Assembly: GCA_021209875.1 (NCBI GenBank)
Contig: JAGYVD010000009.1
Location: 1 to 64,000 of the forward strand
DNA length: 64,000 nucleotides
Direction of reading: 5' to 3'
Source: Rosellinia necatrix
Lineage: Eukaryota > Ascomycota > Sordariomycetes > Xylariales > Xylariaceae
The stretch's first letter is position 1, and each line of letters starts with the position of its first letter. The position numbers and the translations under genes are program-made. Positions 27,054-37,950 of this stretch are shown in pieces. A model generated the notes under the pieces. That model was not told the DNA's origin. It saw only the letters and a program-made list of their open reading frames with translations, and did no database searches.

Positions 27054-27256
27054 TTAAAAATACATTATAAAAAAATAAAAAATATATTATAAAAATAAAG
27101 ATCTAACTATTCTGATTTAATTTGTAGATCTAGCTAAGTGCGTGGGCTAAGGCCCACTTATTAGGGCTAATCTTAAATAATAAGGTGCGTGGCTTTGCCA
27201 CGCTACAGGTGGGGCTACAGCGCTTATATAAGCGACTCCCCTGTCGGCGCGTATTA
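27054..27256 (-). repeat. 5' LTR of E1, with palindromic TATA motif and hairpins
   Basis: The outer (right) half is hardly mutated. It contains a perfect 14-bp palindrome CGCTTATATAAGCG at 27221-27234, a stem GCGTGGC-TTT-GCCACGC at 27187-27203 and the stem GTGGGC-TAAG-GCCCAC at about 27142-27157. On the minus strand the TATA motif lies about 25 bp from the LTR start, a plausible place for a promoter TATA box of the U3 part; this role is inferred. Confidence 0.88.
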
Positions 27257-27261
27257 TTATT

Positions 27262-27660
27262 TTATTAAATAAAAAAAATACGGTTATAAAAACAACTAAT
27301 AAAAATTAAAGTAGCAACTATATAATATTAAAAAATTAATTAAAAAATATTAAAATCGAAAAAAAAATAGACCTCGGCTAAAAAAATTAAAAAAAAGCTG
27401 TAGCCGACTTTATAAACAGTAAAAAAAAGTTATATAATTATTAAAAACAATAACGCTTTATTATAGCCCCAGCACTTAACACAGTTAGAAAAAAAAAAGC
27501 TTTTTATCTAGCTAGCGCAGCTAGCTAAACAAAAATTGTATAAATTAAATAAAATACTAGCCTAAGGCTTCTAGTCCTGCAGAAACCAGAAACCTTTTTT
27601 TTTTTAATTCTATATCACACTTTTACAGACTTAACCACGCTACCCCTAGTAAACCTTACT
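27262..27660 (+). mobile_element. Probable tail of element B, with a less mutated island
   Basis: This sequence follows E1's target duplication, so it must be the right flank of the site E1 entered, which is element B. It is purine-rich on the plus strand. From about 27440 to 27660 it keeps many C and G residues (for example CCCCAGCACTTAACACAG, CTTCTAGTCCTGCAGAAACC) and includes a perfect stem TAGCTAGC-GCA-GCTAGCTA at 27509-27527. I could not recognise an integrase, a chromodomain or an LTR in it. It may be single-copy host DNA beyond the end of B. Confidence 0.45.
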
Positions 27661-28399
27661 AATAATATTATATATTTATATAAAAACTTATTATAAAATT
27701 ATAAACGCGTTTTTTTAAACGTTTTATATATCTGCAGTATTATTTATATATAATATAATTTTATAGCTTATAACAAAAAGTTTAATAGTTATTTAAATTA
27801 TTTAAAATATTTTAAGCGTTTTAGTATTAAAAACTATTTTATAAAAATTAAATTTAATATATTTTTAATAATTATTTTTAGCTTTTTATAAATAATATAT
27901 TTATATTTTAATTTATTAAAAGTTTTAAGCTGTTTAAAAAACAATTATATTAAATATTAATTTATTAATAAACTATTTTTAAATATTTTTGCTGCTTTAT
28001 TTTTTTTAACGTTATTTATAAAGTTTATTTTTAATCTGCTAAAATATTTTAATTTATAAAGCATTATACGCTTAATATTTAACTATAAGCTTGCTATTAT
28101 TTATAAGTTTATATAAGCTGTTTAAATCTATTTAGTTTTTTTATTTTATTATATACGTTTTAAAGCTATATAAAGCGCTAATAAATATATTTTATAAATT
28201 ATTTCAATTTTAAAAGCTTATTTATTTTTAGTTTATTTTAAAGCAATATTTACAGTTAAAATACTGCTAGTAATAAATAGTCTGTTTTTAAAAAACGCTT
28301 TTTAAATAAGTAGCACTTTATATGCTATATAGACTAGTATTTATTAAATAGTTTATATATGTTTTTTTAGTTTAATATTAATATTTTTTTAGCAGCTAA
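27661..28399. other. A+T-rich, RIP-like, unassigned
   Basis: There is no open frame of note and no clear match to the other elements. The residual C and G sit in AGCT, GCG and ACG words, as in the retrotransposon interiors, so it is probably another degraded repeat. Confidence 0.4.
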
Positions 28400-28690
28400 T
28401 GTTATGATTAGTGTCCTTTACGGAGGTGATGCTCCTTGTTAAAATCTTATACATATATTAATTAGAAGATAAGGAACAGAAAAAGCTATTTAAATAGAAA
28501 TTAAATATGTATTAGTTTATAAGGGCATAAATGCTAGGTTATATAATATATATAAATGTTATAAGCTTTAGTTTATAACTAAAAGGACTTTTTTAAGTAG
28601 GTTTTAATTAAAAATATATAAATATATATAGTATTTATAACTACTTTTTTTGAGAAAAAAACTCGCTTTGTTTTAAATAAAACATTTTTA
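28400..28690. other. Weakly mutated island, candidate LTR fragment
   Basis: The stretch beginning TGTTATGATTAGTGTCCTTT at 28400 keeps GC-containing words (ACGGAGGTGATGCTCC at about 28420) between strongly A+T-rich flanks. It starts TG, and a CA-ending candidate lies near 28684, but no second copy and no target duplication were found in the window. It could be a solo LTR of a family not otherwise present, or single-copy sequence. Confidence 0.3.
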
Positions 28691-30654
28691 GTTGCTTTTT
28701 AATAAAAACAAATTATTTTAAGTTTTTATAATTCAACTACTATATTATAAGCTTTTATTTTATAAAAACATTTTATTATTTTTTTATAACCGTTAATAAT
28801 TAAATAAATAAAATATTTTATGCAACGGTTTTTTATTTTTTTGCGTTTTTTTTATATAATTTATGTAATATTTTAGTTTTTTTTATCGCGTTATTATTTA
28901 AATGCAACTTTTTAAACCGATTTTCTGCAGCTGTTAATATTTAATACCTTAGTTGTTTTAATAGTTCTATAGATTTTAAATTATTTTAATAAAATTATAA
29001 TAATAGTTTTAAAAAGATTTTGAAATTATTAGCTAAAGATTATTAATGATTAAAGTTTTAATTTTTTTTAATTTATTTAATACTATAACTTTTTATAATA
29101 TATATAAAAATTTAAATCTGCTTTACTTTTTATTTCTGTTTTTTTTAAGTTGTTTATTTTGTTATTTTTATAACAAGTTATTTAAATATTTATTTAACCG
29201 GTTTATATAATAAAAATCTATTAATCGCTAATTTAATAATACCTTCAATCGGAATATCGCTGGTTCTGTTTTTTTTATAATTTTAAAATATTATTTTGTT
29301 ATAACATAATTTAGTTTATTTAAAAGTTGATTTATAATCTAAAATTATTGCTTTTTAATAATAAACACCTGATTTTTTATGCTAAAGTTTAGTTTTTTTT
29401 TATATTTATTTTTTTTAATTATATATGTTCATATTTATAACAGAATCTTTTAAGCTATATTTACGTATTTTTATATCATTTTTACTATTAATTAAATGTT
29501 TTATCTGTTTAATTGTTTTTTTATCAGCAAGCTTTTTATATTTAACGTCCAGCTATACTAATTTTAATAATAAAACATTAAAAACTTAAATCATACTTTA
29601 TAAAGTTATAATTTTATAAAATTATATAGCAGTAATACTGCTATATAATTCATTGCTAATAAAACTTTAGCTTAATTATTTTAATAATAATTATAAAAAA
29701 GTTTTAATTTTTAGTTTAAACATTTAATTATAATCTTGGCTTGTTTTAATAATTTATAATGTTCTGTTGAGAATAGTTTTTATTAGATTTTTAATATTTT
29801 TCTTTGTTTGTTTATAAATAAAGCAATAAATTAAAAGCTTTAGTTTAAATCTATTTTTTTTAATAAATTAAAAATTTTAAATAAGCTTTTATAATATAAT
29901 TTTGCTATTACTTCTGCTATAACTAGTTTTTAATAAAAAATTAACTAAAATAGTTTATTTAGTTGATTTATTATTATAAACGCATACATGTTTTTTTATT
30001 AATAATTATTTTTTCAAAATTAATTATTAAATCTTAAAATAGTTTTAAAAGTCTTAATATAAGTTATAAAAAACTCAAGGTTTTATTTTTAAGCATTTTT
30101 ATTAGTTTATACTTAAAACAGTTAGTTATATATATATTATAATCTATAGCTAGTTCTAGCTATTAATATTATGCTGCTATTAATTTATAAGTTTTATTAT
30201 CATTTAAATACGCTATTATTATACGTTTATATATTTTTTTAAAAACTTTTATAAATAAATCGTTTTTTTTTCAATATTATTAAGCGACTTTTATATATAA
30301 TTAGCTTATTATATAGCGCTTAGTTTTTATTATCGCTTAGTTTAGCTTTAGCTTTATAATTAGTTATTTTAAACGCTTTTTAGTTTTGTTTTAATATTTT
30401 ATTTCTTAATATTATTATAATATAAAAAAAATATTGTTTTAGCATTAATTATAAATGTTTTTATATTAGCGCTTTAAATAAAACAGGTTTTATTAAATAA
30501 GCGGAACATAATCATATGCTGTTAATTATTTTCTTTTTTTTTTATATATGTAAATCTTTTTGCTTTTTTAATAAAATATCTGCAATTACATTATTTAATC
30601 CAGGCTTATATATAAATATAAAATTATATTAAAATAAAAGTTTAGCTTCCTGTG
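28691..30654. other. A+T-rich, moderately mutated, unassigned
   Basis: This 2-kb stretch contains no open frame of use and no second copy that I could find. It is a little less depleted in CA than the element interiors (for example ACCTTCAATCGGAATATCGCTGG near 29250, given as a composition note). It may be the interior of a diverged element entering the same region. Confidence 0.35.
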
Positions 30655-30659
30655 CTTAG

Positions 30660-30906
30660 TGTTGCACCAGTCACAAATAAGAAGTCAAGGCTTCTGCAAT
30701 AAGTGATGTATTGTACGAAAATCTACAGATGAAAAAGGAAAGAGTAAGTGGGAGGAATTAGCCCACTAGAATTCTGGCTAAGTGCAGGTGTGTGGGGGTG
30801 GGTCCAGTCTGTGCGCTACAGCTGGTCTGTGCGCTCCAGTTGGCAACAGGTGTACGGATACTGGTCCGTGCCACATGCCCAATTAGCCAACCAGTTATCA
30901 ATGACT
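30660..30906 (-). repeat. Solo LTR of the E5 family, nearly unmutated
   Basis: The reverse complement matches the E5 LTRs at 44317-44573 and 50700-50958, with shared words such as CCAGCTGTAGCGCA and GCCAGAATTCTAGTGGGCTA, but here C and G are kept throughout. No E5 interior is attached on either side. The 5-mer CTTAG stands immediately on both sides (30655-30659, 30907-30911), a perfect target duplication. A direct duplication of an 18-bp unit, TCTGTGCGCTACAGCTGG and TCTGTGCGCTCCAGTTGG, lies at 30808-30843. The left 50 bp in coding sense diverge from the E5 copies, so this is a subfamily member. Confidence 0.82.
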
Positions 30907-30941
30907 CTTAGCAAAAATTAAGTTTTTATTTTAGTAAAGAA

Positions 30942-31355
30942 TGTCACGACCTAGAGATAACCTGGTCCGCTTATCCCTTGATAAAACGACTTATTTTGCA
31001 AAACTTACTTTATATATAAGTGTTAGCAGCACTAGTTAATATATATACCTGCTAAAGCTATTTATTATACTGTTATTTAACTAGTTATTTATTATATTTA
31101 TTTTATGGCACTCTTAAATATTATGTTAATAAAACTATATTTATTAATTATATTAATAAATAATAAATAAATAAACTTAATATAAATAAACTATAATAAA
31201 TATAATAAATTTATAATTTTATATTATTTTACTTGTAGCAAAAAGCTAGGATAAATTATTAACTTTTATTTAGCTTTTATTTATTTTTTATTTTTTTATA
31301 TTTTAAAATTTTTTTTTAATCTTAATATAAAAGCTTTTATCCTTTGATTATTAAT
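30942..31355 (+). repeat. 5' LTR of E3c
   Basis: This copy of about 414 bp has a partly preserved left edge (TGTCACGACCTAGAGATAAC) and a strongly mutated right part. The element families E0 and E3 share the TGTCAYGACC start. Confidence 0.8.
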
Positions 31356-33700
31356 TATAACATTATTTTAAAAAAAAAATTATTATTAAACGATTAATAA
31401 ATTATAAAACTTTTTTTTTTTTTTTTTTATAGTTAGTAATAAATAAATTAATTAATATTAAATATAAAAACCTGAAGTATTAAATTATAAATAAAAAATA
31501 ACGCATATAATAATTTTATGTTTTATTAAACTATTTCTTATGTTTTTAATTGAAAAAGCAAAAATTATTTTTTATTAAACTTAAATTATAAAAATTAATA
31601 TTGTTTAAATAATAATAAAATATAGTTGTTTAAAATAAAAATTAACAAAAGAATTTTTAGTTATTATTTAAGCTATAAAAATAAAATTAATTATAACTAA
31701 TGCTTTTAAAAGTATATATTTCTAACTTATTAAATAAACTGCTTGGCTTAAATTTGGTTTTTAATAAAAGTAATTTAAACTATAAAAATAAAATAAAAAT
31801 TAAGCTTTAACTTTAAAAATTTTGCTAATAAATAAAATAAATGTAATATTTAGTTTAAAATTATAACTAATAAAATTAAAAAAATAATATAGGTTTTATA
31901 TTAAAAAAGCTATATAAAATATTTAATTTATATTATAAAAAATAGTATTAAAGAAATCGTGAAAATATAATATAATTTAATGGCCTGTTTGTTTTAAAAA
32001 TAATAAAAATAATCTAAGTTTTAATTATTTATTATTATAATTTAAATTAAAAATTTATACTAAAAGAAAATTTAAAATTATTATTTTATAACAGCAAAAC
32101 TTTTAACGATTTTTTAATTAAATTTTAATTTTAACTTAAAAACAGAAATTTTAGCAGATATTTATAAAATAATTTTATAAAAACATATATTTTTTAAACT
32201 TTAATTATTTGCTATTATTTTAAGCTAAAATTATTATATTTTATATAAAAATTTTATAAAATAGTAGCTGTAATAGCTTTTTAGCTTAAAAGATTTATGA
32301 AAAACGCTGGGTTTTTAAAAATTATAAGAACTTTTAATAAAATAAAAAATTATTATAATTTATTTAAATAAAAAAATTTTTTTAAAAAAAATTAAAACAT
32401 ATATAAAAAAAATACTAGTTTTAAATATAAGAATTATAGTTATATTAGCTAAAATTATTTTTAAAAATATTAAATAAAATAAATTATATTAAAAAACTTA
32501 TTTTAAAAAAACTATTTTAAATTGAATTATTTTTAATATTATTATTATTAATAGTTTTAATTTAAAAATAAATAAAGCTTTTAAAGCTTTTAAAATAGCT
32601 TAACTCTTTATTTTAACTAAAATTTATAGCTTTAAAATTTAATATAATTTTTATAAAAATTTAAATTTAAATAAATAAAATAAGCATAAAAACTTTAATA
32701 TTATATAATATTAAAATATAACTATTTTAAATGATAAATATAAAATTTGCTATTGAAAATTAAAAATAATTAAAAACTAAAATTAAAAAAAACTATTAAT
32801 TTTTTATACTATTATAAATAAATCGCCGAATAAACTAACTATAAACTAAAAACTATTTTAAAATAAATCACTAATAATTTAAAAATAAAAGTTTTATATA
32901 ATTAATTGTTAAAATACAATAATAATTTGTTTATAATAAATAAAAAATAAAAACTTTGTTTAAACTATATAAACAATTTAATTATTTAGCTTAAAACTAT
33001 AAAAACTATAGTTAAATATTTACTAACTATTCTTTAATTTTTAAAAAATATTTTAATTTTTTTTTTTTTTAAAACAACGTTAAAAAAAATTTCAGGAAAT
33101 TAAAAATATATTAAAAATAAAAATTTTAAACAATTTAATAACTAATAATTAAAAAATAAAGCTGCTGTTAAAACTATTTTATAACAAATTTAAAACAATT
33201 TAAAATAAAAATATTAAAAGATTTAAACTATTAAATATTTTTATATTAATAAAAAACTTCTTTATTTATATTATAAAAAACTTATGTAAAGTGGTTTTGT
33301 TAAAATAATATATTTATATAAATCTGTTTAAACTAAGCTTTTATAAAAATTAAAAAATTAAAAACCGATATTTTTTTTTAAAAATAAAAACTTTAAACAT
33401 ATTAAAAAAGTCTGTGAACTAATACCTTTAGAACTGGCCTATTTTAAAAGCTTTTTTTTAAAAAAGCAAATATATTTCTTTTAAGCCGGCCGGGCTATAC
33501 CGTTATATTAGAACTAATAAATAACCTGCCGGCAGCCAGACTTTTAAAGTATAAAATATTAATATAGTATTTATTTTTTAAAAAAAAAGTTATCGATTAA
33601 TTTTTATAACAAGATTTTATAAAACTTGATATATAACTTCATAGTTATAATGTTTTAATTATTTATAATAAATATAGCGTTTAAAAATAATATAAGCTAG
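30942..33700 (+). mobile_element. E3c: truncated E3-family copy (5' LTR and gag side)
   Basis: The LTR at 30942-31355 begins TGTCACGACC and is the reverse complement of the E3 LTRs. It is followed by sequence matching the reverse complement of E3 from 39711 down to about 37400. Similarity fades between 33640 and 33760, so the 3' half, including reverse transcriptase and the 3' LTR, is missing. The element is coded on the plus strand, opposite to E3. A 60-bp part near 33483-33541 kept unusual amounts of C and G (AAGCCGGCCGGGCTATACCG). Confidence 0.75.
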
Positions 33701-34124
33701 TTATATTAAATATATTAGTATTTTTTAATTTGTTTATTTTATAACTTTACTTGTTTTGAAATAACAAGTAGTCAAAAAACGCTGTTTAATAATTATTAAT
33801 AAGTATTTTTTATATTAAAAACAATTAATTTAATTTTTATTTTCATTATGAATTATAATTATAAAAACTTATAATAATATTAATAATATTAATAATATTA
33901 TATAAATTATTTAATATAAGCTTTTATATTTATTAAAACTATTGTTTTTAATACAACAGCTTTATTAAGCTTATTAATAATTATTATTAAATTAATAAAA
34001 TCGTTTTATTTTTTTATTCATAAGTTTATTATAAAATTTATTAAAAGTTTGTTTTAATATTGCTTAAAAATTAATAATAAAAATAACAAGCTTCATTTTT
34101 ACTTTTTTTATACTCTTTTTCTGT
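33701..34124. other. Unassigned A+T-rich gap with a 9-bp repeat
   Basis: No gene or element match is seen. A tandem run of the 9-mer AATAATATT occupies about 33872-33901. The right edge is the start of the E3 LTR, but this flank does not match the sequence on the other side of E3. Confidence 0.4.
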
Positions 34125-34540
34125 TATAATTAGTAGTTAAAGCATGAGAGCATTTGTATTAATGCTATGAACAAAGATTTTAAAAAAAAAAAAAAAACAG
34201 GTGAAAACTAAATAAAAAACTAGTAATTTATACTAGCTTTTTGCTGCAGCTAAAAGAGTATAAAATTATATGTTTACTATATTTACTATAGTTTGCTTAT
34301 ATGAAGTTTATTTATTTATTATTTATTAATATAATTAATAAATGCGGTTTTATTAGCGTAATATTTAGTAGTATAATAAAATAAATATAATAAATAATAA
34401 ATTAAGCAGTAATATAAAAAATAGTTTTAGCAGGTATATATATTAATTAATGCTGCTAGCATTTATATATAAAATAAGTTTTATAAAATAAGTTGTTTTA
34501 TTAAAAAATCAACAGATTAAGTTGTTTTGAAGTTATAATT
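34125..34540 (-). repeat. 3' LTR of E3
   Basis: The outer (left) edge keeps words such as AAAGCATGAGAGCATTTGT; the inner end is mutated to AGTTATAATT where the partner has GGTCGTGACA. The exact left border is uncertain by a few bases because outer and inner copies share TTAGTAGTT. Confidence 0.82.
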
Positions 34541-37008
34541 TTTTTTTAAAAAATAAGAGCTTTTAAAGTTAAGTTTAGTTGTTTTAATATTATTTTATTT
34601 ATATTTTTTATTTTTTAATTAGCTGTTCTATTATTATTTTAATAATTTAATTTAAATTTATTTGCTGCTGCTGCTTAAATTTAATTTTTAAATATATTAA
34701 AAGTTTTATAACGTTTAGGTTTTTTATAAAACATGTTCAGTCTTATTAATATATTTTTAAAGTTTTTATTAAATAATAAATATTATTTAAATTATATTTT
34801 TTAAGTTATTTAATATAATAAAGTTTTATTTTTTTTATAGTTTTTAATTGTTTTATTTATTTAATATTAAATTCTAGTTTTTATTAATTTTTTTAACAGT
34901 AATAAAATTAATATTATTATAAAAACAGGTTATTATTTATTTTTCAAGTTTATTTATATAAAACAGGTTTTTATTTAATAGTTTTTAATAAATTTAATAT
35001 GTAATTATATTTTTTTAATTATATTTAATAATTTTAAATTTTATAATTTTAATTCAATTATTAATATTTATATTAAAAAACTTTTTTTAAAAAACTTTAT
35101 TTTTATTTTAAAGTTTATTATTTTTTTATTTTATTAATTTATTTTTTTGTTTTATTTATATTTTATAACAGCTTAAAATATTTTGTTTTAAACTTTTAAA
35201 TCTATTTAATTAAATTATTTTTTTTTTAAAAGTTTCTTTTTTTTAAATAAATTAATTATTAAAACGTTTTTAGTTTTATATTTAAAGCTATTTTTAATAA
35301 TAATATATTTATAGTTAAATATTATATTATATTATATATAAAATTAAATAGTAATAAAAATTATTTTAATTATTTTAATTTTTATTTATATAAAATTATA
35401 ATTATTAATTTAGTTTTTAATTTATAAATGTTATTATTTTTATAATTATAAATAATAAATACTGTTTTATTTATATTTAATATTAATTAATTTATTAAGT
35501 TTAATTATAACTTTAAAAATAAATAATCTGGCGTTATTTAATATTTATATTTTAAATATTTTAAAAAACAATAAACTGTTTTAAAATACTAGATAAATAA
35601 TATTTTAATAATATTTTTTTTTTAAATAAAATAATTAATTACTTATTAAATTTATTAATTAATATTTATATATAATTATATTTCTTTTTCTTTAGCATGT
35701 TTTTTAGTAATTACTATTATATTTTAAACTTTTAAAAATTAATATTAAACATAATTATTTATTTATTTTATTTTTAATAATTTTATTTTTTAATATTTAT
35801 TATAGTTTTTAATATATTTTTAATATATTTTTCATATTTTATTTTAAATAAAACTAATAAAAATTCTGCATTAAAAGTTTAATTATTTTATTTTATTTAA
35901 AATAAGCTGCTATAATTAATATATATACTTTTTAATTAATATAGTTTATAAAGAGGTTTTTATATTTAATATGAACTTTAATATTTATATATAGTGTTAA
36001 AAGTTTTTAAATTTTATTTTTATTGTTTTTTATTAAATTTATTAAATCAGATCTATAAAAAAGTTTTTAATGTTTTAAATATTATTTTTTTAAATAAATG
36101 ATTTTAAAATAAGTTGTTTTAAAATAGATTTTTTAAATATATTTTTATTAAATATAATTTTTTATTTTAATAAACTTTTTATTAAATATTTTAAATTATA
36201 TTATTATTATTATTATATTTTTTAAGCTTTTATAACAAATAAATTAACTGTTTTCTATAATAAAATATTTGTTATTATGTTATTTTTTAGTTTATATTAA
36301 AAATAATATTAAAATTCAATAAAAATTAGCTTATTATATTTAGTTAATAAATAATATTTTTTATTTAAAAATATAAAAACGCTTGAAAATTTATTATTAT
36401 AAAAAACTAATATTTTATAATTTTAAACTATAATATTTTAATATTTAAATAATTATTAAAACTTTTAGTTTTATTTAAAATACACTTGTTTTAATATAAT
36501 TATTATTTGTAAAAATATTTTATTAGTTTTTATTTTTATTTTAATATTTTTAAAATATTATATTTTTAATAACGTTTTTAAAACCGTTTATTTTTATTTA
36601 AATAAATATTTTATATTAATAAAAAGCTACTATTAATATTATATAAGCTAGTTTTTGATTTTTTAAAAGTTTTATTTTAAACCTCTTTTTTTAAATAATA
36701 TGTTTTTTTAATAGTTAATTTAATAATATAATTATTTTATTAATATAATGTACAAATATTTATATAAAATTATAAAAGCTAAAAATAATTATATAGCTTT
36801 TTAAAAGTTTAAGTTTTAAACTTTTAATTAATAATTTTAATTTTAATAAAATTAATATTAATTCTAATTTTAGTTTATATAATTATTTTTAAATAATTAA
36901 TTTGTTTTATATTAAATTTAAACTTATTAATATTTTTTAAAATTGGTTTTATGTAACTAAAAGATTATTTTTTATATTATTTTTAATATTTCTTTTTATT
37001 TTTAACTA

Positions 37009-37114
37009 AATAAAAATATTATTAGCGTATATATTAGCAAAATAATTTAAAATTTTTAAAATTATATATTAATAAAAACTTATTATTAAACTGGTTTTAT
37101 TTTTAAATTAAACT
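37009..37114 (-). pseudogene. Reverse-transcriptase core remnant of E3
   Basis: The minus strand from 37112 reads FNLKIKPV-stop-stop-stop-VFIN; the sister copy near 61890 gives GCT and CAA where this copy has GTT and TAA, consistent with F-G-L-x-N-x-P-A-x-x-Q-x-F-I-N. From 37029 it reads YANNIFI, an active-site Y-x-D-D box with both aspartates altered to asparagine. As in E0, 83 bp rather than 84 separate the motifs. Frames are otherwise closed. Confidence 0.7.
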
Positions 37115-37890
37115 GTAGGACTTTTATTAAAAAGTTTTTATTTAATTTAAAAGCTATAAAATGTTTTAATTTTAAATTTATTTATAAGCAGTAAAAACTT
37201 TTATAATATTTAGCTTTTTATATTAAAGAGTTTTTGAATATTAAAAGCTATCTTTTAAAGATTTAAAGCTAATATAATTTAATTTTTAAATATTAATTTT
37301 TTAGCAATAATTTATATAAAAATCTTATTTTTTAAATAAAGCTTTAAGATAAATAAAATTACTATAATAATTAGTTATATATTAAGTTTAATAAAGTTTT
37401 ATTATAAAATTCATTAATAACTTTTTTAAAAAAGTAAATACTATATTAATATTTTATATTTTAAAAGTCCAGCTATTAATACATTATTTCTTAGTTTTAA
37501 TATAATATTATAGTTTAGCTGGCTTAAAAAAATATATTTGTTTTTTTTAAAAAAAGCTTTTTAAATAAGCTAGTTTTAAAATATTAGTTCACGGACTTTT
37601 TAATATCTTTAAAGTTTTTGTTTTTAAAAAAATATTAGTTTTTATTTTTTATTTTTATAAAAGCTTTGTTTAAACAGATTTATTTAAATATATTATTTTA
37701 ATAAAAGCTATTTTAAATAAATCTTTTATAATATAAACAAGAAGTTTTTTTATTAATATAAAGAGATTAAATAGTTTAGATTTTTTAATATTTTTATTTT
37801 AAATTGTTTTAAATTTATTATAAAATAATTTTACTATAGGTTTATTTTTAGCCGTTAGTTATTGAGTTGTTTTAAGATTTTGATTTTTAA

Positions 37891-37950
37891 TATATTTGTT
37901 TAATTTTTAATATATTGGTTTAATTTTTAATATATTTGTTTAATTTTTAA
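37891..37950. repeat. 20-bp unit repeated three times
   Basis: TATATTTGTTTAATTTTTAA occurs three times head to tail, with one base changed in the middle copy. The corresponding places in the other E3-family copies (about 40552 and 62620) have a single unit, so the expansion is private to E3. Confidence 0.85.

Larger units (their letters stand above)
19912..27256 (-). mobile_element. E1: complete 7.3-kb Ty3/gypsy element, RIP-degraded
   Basis: Same-orientation LTRs at 19912-20116 and 27054-27256 are flanked by the perfect 5-bp target duplication TTATT (19907-19911 and 27257-27261). The interior aligns along its length with the reverse complement of E2. Reverse-transcriptase motifs lie on the minus strand at 22740-23055, so the 5' LTR is at the right. 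The bases next to the left LTR read GCGGCATTT on the minus strand, like the same junctions in E2 and A. Several open frames of about 60 codons (23315-23506, 25015-25221) are chance openings in A+T-rich sequence. Confidence 0.9.

Noticed and set aside
28021..28395. Possible Copia RNase H remnant on the minus strand (a YLK-like word)
   Set aside because: Only a few codons fit and the rest of the motif cannot be aligned; too weak to call.
37891..37950. Possible CRISPR-like array
   Set aside because: The units are 20 bp, directly abutting without spacers, A+T-rich and found once in sister copies: simple tandem duplication.
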